Shown here: piece by piece, positions 1 to 5,030 of the stretch
Layout: the number at the start of each line of letters is the position of its first letter
Position numbering within the stretch: position 1 is the stretch's first letter
Source of the DNA: Candidatus Njordarchaeota archaeon
GTDB taxonomy: Archaea > Asgardarchaeota > Njordarchaeia > Njordarchaeales > Njordarchaeaceae
DNA length: 5,030 nt
Assembly: GCA_029856615.1 (NCBI GenBank)
Contig: JAHKLF010000129.1
Coordinates: forward strand, 1-5,030
Reading direction: 5' to 3'
Program-made: the position numbers and the translations under genes
The notes under the pieces: generated by a model
The model's input: only the letters and a program-made list of their open reading frames with translations
Database searches by the model: none
Told to the model about the DNA's origin: nothing

Positions 1-1329
1 GTATTTTACTAGATATTCCACATCTTTTAGTTCACCGCCACCCCAATCTTTTCTTATTAACCTTTGAAAACTCCGACCATAACCAGAAGATCCCCGGAAA
101 TTAGGTTCCACAATGGCGAAACCCCTATGCCCCATATATTGCTTAAAAGCACCATACACAGGTCTACTTTGACCTTCTGGTCCTCCATGTAATATAATGA
201 TAACTGGATATTTGCCTTTCCTCTTCGGCTTATATAGAAGAGCAGAGATATTTCTCTCATCAAATGTTTTGTATCTAATTATCTTAGGCCTTGTGAAATA
301 CTCCTCCGGAACTGATCCATAAGCCATTTCTGTTATCTTAATAGGTTTTTCGCCAGCCTCAAGATCTAAGACATACGCATCTGCGGGATTCTTATATGAT
401 GTAAAGGTAAATACAAATTTATCTGTCTCACCAAAACTTTTTATGCCATACACGACCCCCTCTGGTATGTCAATTAATTTCTCTTTTTCAGTGGCGAGTT
501 CTCGCAAATAAAGCTTTGAGATACCATCTTCGTTTACCGAGTATAAAAGATAATCTGAGCCAACAGCGCACACGGATATATCCCAATTCAGCTCTTTAAC
601 GAGCTTATAATTCATTTTCTCTAAATCATAATAATATAGCGCTAAGAATTCACGCTTATAATTCGATGTGAAAAAGAATCCATTTTCATATTGCTGATGA
701 TACCAGAAAATAGTCTCTTCCGCTACAGGTGTCAGTCTTTCCAGTTTCATATTCTTTTGATCTACTAGTAATATCTCAGACGTATCAGGATCTATTGCAT
801 TCTCTACAATTATTTTACCTGTCTTATGCCACATAGCTCCAACATAAGCACCGCCGGGTCCATCAGCTAGCTTTTTTATCTCTAGATTCCCAAAATCCAG
901 CTCGTAGATATCTAATCGGGTTTTATCTTCCAAATTTCCCGTGAACACAATGCGCTTTTGGTCCGGAGAAAGTGTTTCACTTGTGATATTATGGACGTGA
1001 TCAAATTTATTAGTTAGGAATTCATACCAATTCTTTTCAAAGGAGAATAAGAGAATTTGGGACAATTCGTTACCTTGATAATCTGCCTCTATAAAGAGCT
1101 TATTTCCCGTGGCATCCCATGCTACTGGAAAAGCACGCCACTCAGTGAATGGAGTGAGCCGTCGCATTTTCCCACCAAAATCAACAAGCCATACATTTAT
1201 TTGACCCGATATATTCGTAGCAATGGCCACTTCATTTCTATTAGGTCTGGGAGCTATTCCATAGAGTCTGTGATAGGCTGCGTATCTCTCATATGGGATT
1301 ACTTCGGGAAGGACTACGTTGGAATTCAT
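1..1329 (-). CDS. S9 family (prolyl oligopeptidase / acylaminoacyl-peptidase-like) serine peptidase, C-terminus cut by window edge
   Basis: This is the N-terminal 443 codons of a prolyl oligopeptidase family serine peptidase, likely to act in the cytoplasm on short peptides or N-acylated peptides. I translated the whole frame and found no stop down to position 1. Residues 1 to about 340 are strand-rich repeats typical of the S9 N-terminal beta-propeller (for example FGGKMRRLTPF and LSPDQKRIVFTG). The alpha/beta-hydrolase domain then begins: KYPVIIILHGGPEGQ, with HGGPEG at residues 381-386 (oxyanion-hole region), followed by NFRGSSGYGRSF at 410-421 and DWGGGELKD at 428-436, all hallmarks of the family. 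The catalytic Ser, Asp and His lie beyond the edge; archaeal relatives are usually about 600 residues. The ATG at 1329-1327 is well fixed: an in-frame TGA lies two codons upstream and a GAGG (1341-1338) sits 8 nt before it. No signal peptide or membrane segment is visible. The exact substrate class is unknown. Confidence 0.93.
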   Translation of the reverse strand, partial: MNSNVVLPEVIPYERYAAYHRLYGIAPRPNRNEVAIATNISGQINVWLVDFGGKMRRLTPFTEWRAFPVAWDATGNKLFIEADYQGNELSQILLFSFEKNWYEFLTNKFDHVHNITSETLSPDQKRIVFTGNLEDKTRLDIYELDFGNLEIKKLADGPGGAYVGAMWHKTGKIIVENAIDPDTSEILLVDQKNMKLERLTPVAEETIFWYHQQYENGFFFTSNYKREFLALYYYDLEKMNYKLVKELNWDISVCAVGSDYLLYSVNEDGISKLYLRELATEKEKLIDIPEGVVYGIKSFGETDKFVFTFTSYKNPADAYVLDLEAGEKPIKITEMAYGSVPEEYFTRPKIIRYKTFDERNISALLYKPKRKGKYPVIIILHGGPEGQSRPVYGAFKQYMGHRGFAIVEPNFRGSSGYGRSFQRLIRKDWGGGELKDVEYLVKY

Positions 1330-1385
1330 AATTCACGCCTCTCACGTTATTGTGCTAAATTTGAACAAGCTTTACTGTTACATTA

Positions 1386-1393
1386 ATTATAAA
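1386..1393 (-). promoter_or_regulatory. candidate TATA box for the S9 peptidase gene
   Basis: Read on the minus strand the sequence is TTTATAAT, followed by TAATG. It lies about 60 nt upstream of the peptidase ATG. Archaeal transcription starts some 25 nt after the TATA centre, so a start near 1363 and a leader of roughly 34 nt carrying the GAGG site would be expected. The upstream BRE is not clearly purine-rich and the region is AT-rich overall, so this is a position-based inference. Confidence 0.35.
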
Positions 1394-1419
1394 CTAGATA
1401 GTCATGAAGCTTTATTTTT

Positions 1420-1454
1420 TAAGATTCTGTTCCTGCCATGAAGATCGAATCTTA
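1420..1454. repeat. inverted repeat TAAGATTC/GAATCTTA with an alternative inner hairpin
   Basis: TAAGATTC (1420-1427) is matched by its reverse complement GAATCTTA (1447-1454) across a 19-nt loop. The right arm can also pair locally as AAGAT-CGA-ATCTT (1441-1453), so the two foldings exclude each other. On the plus strand the repeat follows a T-rich tract (1411-1420). Its role is unknown, and an 8-bp arm in AT-rich DNA can arise by chance. Confidence 0.3.
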
Positions 1455-1561
1455 TTCCATTATATTATGCTAAGAAGATACAGTAGGATAGCTTGTGGTC
1501 TATCGTTTGTTAATCGTAGGGTATAAAACATCATTCGTATTTTCTCTTTATCAGTATTTTC

Positions 1562-1599
1562 GGATTGCGTAATAAAATTACTGATAGGATAGCGTAATA
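1562..1599. repeat. 13-bp direct repeat GGAT(T/A)GCGTAATA, 25-bp period
   Basis: Two copies of GGAT[T/A]GCGTAATA occupy 1562-1574 and 1587-1599, with one mismatch and start points 25 bp apart. A partial copy, TAGGATAGC (1484-1492), matches the second copy with its flank (1585-1593). The GCG core stands out from the AT-rich surroundings. Tandem sites like these in a divergent intergenic region could bind a regulator; that is inference only. Confidence 0.5.
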
Positions 1600-1604
1600 C
1601 GCTA
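1590..1604. repeat. inverted repeat TAGCGT-AAT-ACGCTA
   Basis: Perfect 6-bp arms flank a 3-bp centre, and the left arm overlaps the second copy of the 13-bp direct repeat. The first copy is followed by a different small inverted repeat, GTAAT-AAA-ATTAC (1569-1581). Each direct-repeat unit therefore carries its own dyad, which resembles a pair of operator sites. No bound regulator can be named. Confidence 0.4.
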
Positions 1605-1648
1605 ATTTAATTCTACGTAGTTTTCTATCAAATTCTAGTCCAATGACA

Positions 1649-1664
1649 ATATAATATATTATAT
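1649..1664. repeat. perfect 16-bp AT-only palindrome
   Basis: ATATAATATATTATAT is its own reverse complement and lies in a longer run made only of A and T. It could act as a TATA-like or easily melted element, but low-complexity AT sequence often gives such palindromes by chance. Confidence 0.3.
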
Positions 1665-1763
1665 AATATAGAATAATAGTAACACAACTTTCATTAAGGA
1701 AAACATGCGAAGTCCTCAATCTCGCTTATTAAGATAACTGATGACCTTTTTCATTAATAAATC

Positions 1764-1773
1764 ATTATATATT
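1764..1773. promoter_or_regulatory. candidate TATA element readable on both strands
   Basis: On the plus strand this reads ATTATATATT. On the minus strand it reads AATATATAAT, immediately preceded by the purine-rich AGAGGAGG (1781-1774), which fits a BRE placed next to a TATA box. Plus-strand initiation would fall near 1790-1798, within the ACAATT/AATTGT dyad, giving the transporter a leader of about 145 nt. Minus-strand initiation near 1740 would give the peptidase a leader of about 410 nt. The minus-strand AGAGGAGG is also a near-perfect Shine-Dalgarno core 8 nt before an ATG (1765-1763), but that frame closes after three codons. Confidence 0.3.
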
Positions 1774-1784
1774 CCTCCTCTAAA

Positions 1785-1798
1785 ACAATTTGAATTGT
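1785..1798. promoter_or_regulatory. operator-like dyad ACAATT-TG-AATTGT
   Basis: Two perfect 6-bp inverted arms flank a 2-bp centre. The dyad begins 12 bp after the candidate TATA element at 1764-1773, about where archaeal transcription would start. That geometry suits a dimeric helix-turn-helix repressor of the plus-strand transcript. The assignment rests on symmetry and position alone. Confidence 0.3.
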
Positions 1799-1854
1799 GA
1801 TACAAATTTACGAGAAAGACTATGAACGTATCCTCATAACTATCTCACTCAGTT

Positions 1855-1881
1855 GGTGAAATAATGATGAAAATCTTTTGA
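1855..1881 (+). other. GGTGA ribosome-binding site followed by a 5-codon micro-ORF
   Basis: GGTGA (1855-1859) is an archaeal Shine-Dalgarno core. It lies 4 nt before ATG (1864) and 7 nt before a second ATG (1867). The frame reads MMKIF and stops at TGA (1879-1881), 58 bp before the transporter's TTG and in a different frame. It may be a regulatory leader or a chance match. It stands out because the transporter start itself has no comparable site. Confidence 0.25.
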
Positions 1882-1895
1882 ATCGTTGGAAACGG

Positions 1896-1905
1896 AATAA
1901 TAAAT
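1896..1905 (+). promoter_or_regulatory. weak candidate TATA box close to the MFS gene
   Basis: AATAATAAAT lies about 40 nt upstream of the TTG start. It would place initiation near 1926 and give a short or nearly leaderless mRNA, which would explain the lack of a Shine-Dalgarno site. It matches the archaeal TATA consensus less well than the element at 1764-1773. Confidence 0.22.
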
Positions 1906-1939
1906 CCTAGCCAATTTTTTAGACGAATTAATTTTCAGC

Positions 1940-3148
1940 TTGGGATCTACATTGTCTATCAATAGAAAATTACTAGTCTCATTGGGGATTTCATTTATCC
2001 TAATAAGCATTAACAACACAATATTCTGGACTCTCTTCAGAGTGTTTATTTATGCGATAGGCGGAACATTTACAGAGGTAGCCTTAGTAAGCGCACTGCA
2101 GAATATTTTCTCTATTTTACTATCACCTTTCTGGGGCGCTCTAAGTGATGAAATAGGTAAAAGGAAACCATTTATAGTGCTTGGTTCGGCATCAATTGCG
2201 TTGTTCACGCCATTTTTCATCATAGCTGATGATGTCATAGAGTATTTAGTCATCTTCCTGTTTGCATCTGTTTTTAGCTCCATGGTTTATCCAAGTATAA
2301 ATGCTTATTTGTCAGAAATCGTTGAAAGTAAGTATAGAGGACGAACATTAGGATACTTCTTCGGGTTTAATGCAATAGGTTGGACATTAGGCGGATTTCT
2401 AAGCGGATTTATTGCAGAATACTTAGGGATGAATAATGTTTTCTTCTTCGCGGGTCTAGTAGGATTAACGGGTGCATTATTTGCTCAGCTTTTTGTAGAG
2501 GAAAGCAGGCGAGAAGAGATCGAAAGAAAAGGTGCTATTAAAAAAGCTTGGAGAAGAGTAATTAATACCCTCCGTGTTCAAAGAAATCCGGATTTAAATA
2601 TCTTGTTATTAGTAATCATGCTTTATGGTGTTGGATCCGGCATCTTCTTCACTATTTTCCAAATAAAGTTCTTTGAAAGCGTAAAAAGGAGTTTCATGCT
2701 CTATGGAATTGTCTCGGGATTATCTGGTTTAGGATCGATTATTGCACCACCTTTCTATGGATATCTCGCAGATAAGATTGGAAAGAAAATAGTATTCCAA
2801 GCAACTCTGATCTGTTATACAGTATATTTCATTGTACTTGGATTAATATGGGATCCCATCATATTAGCAGTCCTATGGCTATTGCCGCTGTGGCCAGGAG
2901 TAAGAATAAGCTCTATTGCAATTGCAGCGGATATATCTGGGGATCGTACTATGGGGGAATACCAGGGATTTGTGAATTCTTCATCTGCGGTTTCTAGAGC
3001 TGTTGGAGCATTATTAGGTGGAATAATCGCTGACCTATTTAACGCAAGAACTAATCTATATGTTATTGATTATATCCTAATAAGTGCAGCCATAGGGCCT
3101 CTAATGGCCGCAATTGCAATTAGCAAGTTAAGTGGATGGGATAATTAA
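1940..3148 (+). CDS. Major Facilitator Superfamily (MFS) transporter, 12 TM segments
   Basis: This is a complete 402-residue secondary transporter of the cytoplasmic membrane, the usual size for a 12-helix MFS protein. The signature loop 2-3 motif A is clear at residues 66-76 (GALSDEIGKRK, with D70 and G73), and its counterpart after helix 8 is at 274-283 (GYLADKIGKK). A second repeated element, RT[LM]GxxxGF, occurs at 135-143 and 336-344, in the helix 4-5 and 10-11 regions of the two half-domains. A charged central loop (about 187-215) separates the halves. The start is TTG at 1940; an in-frame TAA at 1901 precedes it and no ATG is available before residue 115. TTG at 1952 is an alternative that removes four residues and has a weak GGGA 6 nt ahead. 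The gene diverges from the S9 peptidase gene and converges on the 454-residue gene. The substrate (sugar, drug, peptide or organic acid) cannot be told from sequence. Confidence 0.92.
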   Translation: MGSTLSINRKLLVSLGISFILISINNTIFWTLFRVFIYAIGGTFTEVALVSALQNIFSILLSPFWGALSDEIGKRKPFIVLGSASIALFTPFFIIADDVIEYLVIFLFASVFSSMVYPSINAYLSEIVESKYRGRTLGYFFGFNAIGWTLGGFLSGFIAEYLGMNNVFFFAGLVGLTGALFAQLFVEESRREEIERKGAIKKAWRRVINTLRVQRNPDLNILLLVIMLYGVGSGIFFTIFQIKFFESVKRSFMLYGIVSGLSGLGSIIAPPFYGYLADKIGKKIVFQATLICYTVYFIVLGLIWDPIILAVLWLLPLWPGVRISSIAIAADISGDRTMGEYQGFVNSSSAVSRAVGALLGGIIADLFNARTNLYVIDYILISAAIGPLMAAIAISKLSGWDN

Positions 3149-3153
3149 TTATC
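3140..3153. repeat. 14-bp palindrome over the MFS stop codon in the convergent spacer
   Basis: GATAATTAATTATC is a perfect palindrome covering the last two sense codons and the TAA of the transporter gene. The following spacer (3149-3187) separates two convergent genes and has no strong T-tract on either strand, so no ordinary archaeal terminator is evident. Any role in 3'-end formation is speculative. Confidence 0.3.
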
Positions 3154-3187
3154 TGTTAGATTCCGGGTTTCCCACCAATATGTTTAG

Positions 3188-4552
3188 TTACTTCATTTCA
3201 TATTCCCTATGGAGCTTATATTGGATTATAACGGCACAGAGAAGTAAGGCTATGTAGTTAAGAATTAAAGAGAAATAGAATCCACTAATTAGGAATCCAA
3301 ATATTTCTACCATGGCTAATCTTATTGAAACTTTGACGCTAAAATCTAATACCTTAAACACTTTAGAGAATACTTTGGTTGTTTGAGAATCTACATAAAG
3401 CTTTATTTGTATTATGCCTGGTATGATAGCAACTCGGATTGCCTCGGCTTCATGTAATGATCTAATATAAGATAATTCTATTACGCTGGAACTCTCTAGT
3501 AGAATAAATTCTAGTCGTGCAAATCTTAGGGCTTCCGAGTTCAATGCTCGTGCATCTATATATGCCCATAATATTGGTAAATGGACATCAATAAACTCTC
3601 TGTCTCTTAATTCATCATTCTTAATGATGCGTTCAATCATGTATAATTGATCCAGATAGCGACTAATATTGAATCTTAAATGGGCTAATATGTAGGCATT
3701 TTCGATATAAATAACAGTCTCTGGAGAAAGATAATCGATAAGAATTCCTCTTGAGACTGTTTGATTTCTCGATAGGAAATAAAAATTGAGTCTAGAAGAT
3801 ATAAAGAAGCCAATGTGCACATCTCCAGAATAAGTATAGCTCAAATATTGAGTTATATCATGCTCATAAGCGTCATAAACTCTGAACCGCATTTTAATGA
3901 AGCCGTAATTCGAACAAGCGTAAATTCCTATTCTCTTTATAAGCATGTAAATAGCTGAAGTGGATGCACCATATTTTGATATCCCTATTTTTACTCTGAC
4001 AGCTCTTAAAGTACAATTAATTGAACCCAAATCTACCGATTGCTCAAGGTGAATAATACTACCATTATTAGGCAAGTTAAGAGAATCATGGAAAACCTTT
4101 ACCGCGTCTTCCTTCAATAATAATTCTATACTCAGCGTCACTAATTGGTTATCCGATAACGTAGTACCTTCAATACTTATATTTATAGGTGCCAAAGCAG
4201 CTACAAAGCAATTTATGTATACTTCTAATTCTACCCATCTATTATTACTCCTTACATAGAATCCCTCTGCGCTAAAACTAGTGTTCACCAATTCACGAGG
4301 ATTAATATGTATGAAACCAGACCAATTCCTAGGGAAATCTGAGATTACCGTATCAAGGATAATCCCTCCATTACCAGAGAATTCTATTCTTGGATTTATT
4401 TTGGTATGCTTAATGCTCTGTACACGAATGTCTGCATGAAATCCTATTAGAGGATTCTGCAATAGTGCGATAAGCAGTATGATTTCAATAACAAGGAATA
4501 GTATTATGACATCACGAGCCAATCTTAGAGCCTTATTCTGCATTCTACTCAT
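3188..4552 (-). CDS. hypothetical membrane-anchored surface protein, one TM segment at each end
   Basis: I do not recognise a family for this 454-residue protein. A basic N-terminus (SRMQNKALRLAR) is followed by a membrane segment at about 15-35, then a domain of some 375 residues rich in alternating hydrophobic strands, then a long hydrophobic segment (about 414-443) and a basic tail (KLHREYEMK). By the positive-inside rule both ends are cytoplasmic and the large domain faces outward. Seven N-glycosylation sequons fall in that domain (N76, N90, N124, N163, N179, N263, N295), fitting an archaeal surface protein. It also has three cysteines (C115, C180, C213). The ATG at 4552 overlaps the upstream stop as ATGA. 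A second in-frame ATG at 4543 lies 9 nt after GAGGG (4557-4553) and may be the real start, shortening the protein by three residues. The overlap suggests co-translation and a shared complex with the upstream propeller-like protein. Confidence 0.85.
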   Translation of the reverse strand: MSRMQNKALRLARDVIILFLVIEIILLIALLQNPLIGFHADIRVQSIKHTKINPRIEFSGNGGIILDTVISDFPRNWSGFIHINPRELVNTSFSAEGFYVRSNNRWVELEVYINCFVAALAPINISIEGTTLSDNQLVTLSIELLLKEDAVKVFHDSLNLPNNGSIIHLEQSVDLGSINCTLRAVRVKIGISKYGASTSAIYMLIKRIGIYACSNYGFIKMRFRVYDAYEHDITQYLSYTYSGDVHIGFFISSRLNFYFLSRNQTVSRGILIDYLSPETVIYIENAYILAHLRFNISRYLDQLYMIERIIKNDELRDREFIDVHLPILWAYIDARALNSEALRFARLEFILLESSSVIELSYIRSLHEAEAIRVAIIPGIIQIKLYVDSQTTKVFSKVFKVLDFSVKVSIRLAMVEIFGFLISGFYFSLILNYIALLLCAVIIQYKLHREYEMK

Positions 4553-5030
4553 CCCTCGTAGACAATTTCTAATACACTTATATGGTAATCCCTAATGCAT
4601 ATTACTTCTATGAGATTATCGTTATCCGCATCGAGGATTATTACTTTTTGAAGCCTACTGGGTAGTTTAAATAGTTTAGATCGACGACCTAATAATTCAT
4701 AGACACTAATGTAGTAAGTAACTGTATAATCTCCCGCTCCGTAACTAACTCCTACAAAGCCAATTATTCCATATATCTTTCCATTAGATATCCAAAAACG
4801 TGTATAGTAGGGTGCCTGCTTAGATCCTATACTTTGGGGCATTAAATACCGATCTAAGAGTATTGATCCATTTAAATCAATAATTAGGAATCTAGTATAA
4901 ATCTCTGAGGATGCGGTATAGATATAACTCAGTCCAATCGATTTTTCATTATGCCAAGTAATTGCTTCTAAATTATCAATTGTCTTCTTTAATTCGCCGA
5001 GGCTCGTTATGTTAGGATGATCAAGCATAA
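4549..5030 (-). CDS. C-terminal part of a beta-propeller/FG-GAP-like protein, N-terminus cut by window edge
   Basis: The frame is open to the right edge. The ATG at 5028 is only the first methionine inside the window and is probably internal, because the visible 159 residues look like part of a larger repeat protein. They show successive strand-rich units: FLIIDLNGSILLDRYL (47-62), RFWISNGKIYGIIGF (77-91), YYISVYELLGR (105-115) and a last blade ending in SVLEIVYEG. That last blade contains DADNDNLIEV (133-142), the DxDxDxxxE calcium-type loop seen in FG-GAP/VCBS-like repeats. Sequons at N6 and N53 fit an extracytoplasmic location. No membrane segment is visible in this part. The gene ends in TGA (4551-4549), sharing ATGA with the next gene, so the two are almost certainly in one operon. 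A PQQ-like or other propeller is possible; the function is unknown. Confidence 0.8.
   Translation of the reverse strand, partial: MLDHPNITSLGELKKTIDNLEAITWHNEKSIGLSYIYTASSEIYTRFLIIDLNGSILLDRYLMPQSIGSKQAPYYTRFWISNGKIYGIIGFVGVSYGAGDYTVTYYISVYELLGRRSKLFKLPSRLQKVIILDADNDNLIEVICIRDYHISVLEIVYEG

Larger units (their letters stand above)
1330..1939. other. 610-bp divergent intergenic region, no convincing gene
   Basis: This gap separates the divergently transcribed peptidase and transporter genes and is long for an archaeal genome. No tRNA-like T-arm, paired C/D boxes or CRISPR spacing is seen. It contains candidate TATA boxes, a direct-repeat pair (1562-1599), inverted repeats (1420-1454, 1590-1604, 1649-1664, 1785-1798) and a GGTGA-led micro-ORF (1855-1881). 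The longest open frame is on the minus strand at 1719-1531 (62 codons, TTG start). It encodes a hydrophobic stretch (VTIILYYIIYYIVIGL) that comes largely from the AT palindrome. It has no Shine-Dalgarno site, so I do not call it a gene, though a small membrane protein cannot be excluded. Confidence 0.7.

Noticed and set aside
57..263. 68-codon minus-strand frame
   Set aside because: It lies on the same strand but out of frame with the peptidase's HGGPEG and FRGSSGYG region, so it is a shadow.
1057..1386. 109-codon open frame on the plus strand
   Set aside because: It runs antisense to the S9 peptidase, whose frame is continuous and carries recognisable motifs; the composition is that of a shadow frame.
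1438..1473. Plus-strand 11-codon frame starting ATGAAGATC
   Set aside because: It has no ribosome-binding site, is very short and overlaps an inverted repeat.
1738..1744. C-box-like CTGATGA, and ATGATGA at 1864-1870, as C/D box sRNA signals
   Set aside because: No properly spaced D box (CTGA) or internal C'/D' pair follows either one.
1330..1939. tRNA, CRISPR array or insertion sequence in the long intergenic region
   Set aside because: There is no T-arm-like GTTCRANNC, no regularly spaced repeats beyond two copies, and no terminal inverted repeats or transposase frame.
2050..2283. 77-codon minus-strand frame
   Set aside because: It is antisense to the N-terminal half of the MFS transporter, including motif A, and has no features of its own.
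3160..3175. GGGTTTCCC in the convergent spacer as a terminator hairpin
   Set aside because: The stem is only 3 bp with a 3-nt loop, and no T-tract follows on either strand.

Overview
The window looks like part of an AT-rich, probably thermophilic archaeal chromosome. Arginine codons are mostly AGA/AGG and isoleucine is often ATA. Start regions carry archaeal-type Shine-Dalgarno cores (GAGG, GGTGA), genes overlap at ATGA, and TATA-like boxes lie in front of genes. A Thermoproteota-type or related archaeon is my best guess; nothing here fixes the lineage. I see no rRNA, tRNA, CRISPR array or insertion sequence.

Layout. (1) Positions 1-1329, minus strand: the first 443 codons of an S9 (prolyl oligopeptidase family) serine peptidase, cut by the left edge inside its catalytic domain. 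(2) Positions 1330-1939: a long divergent intergenic region of 610 bp without a convincing gene. It holds candidate TATA boxes for both directions, a 13-bp direct repeat, several short inverted repeats and a tiny reading frame behind a good GGTGA site. (3) Positions 1940-3148, plus strand: a complete 402-residue Major Facilitator Superfamily transporter that starts at TTG. (4) A 39-bp convergent spacer with an AT palindrome over the transporter stop codon. (5) Positions 3188-5030, minus strand: two genes overlapping by 4 bp. The upstream one, cut by the right edge, ends in a beta-propeller/FG-GAP-like region with a DxDxD calcium-type motif. The downstream one encodes a 454-residue protein with one membrane segment at each end and a sequon-rich, apparently extracytoplasmic domain of no family I recognise.

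How the genes may work together. The peptidase has no visible signal peptide and probably trims peptides in the cytoplasm. The divergent transporter could be co-regulated with it through the shared intergenic region, but its substrate cannot be read from the sequence. The minus-strand pair looks like a translationally coupled cell-surface module, a propeller-like protein plus a membrane-anchored partner. It is the part of the window most likely to be undescribed. No complete known defence, mobile or secretion system is visible.
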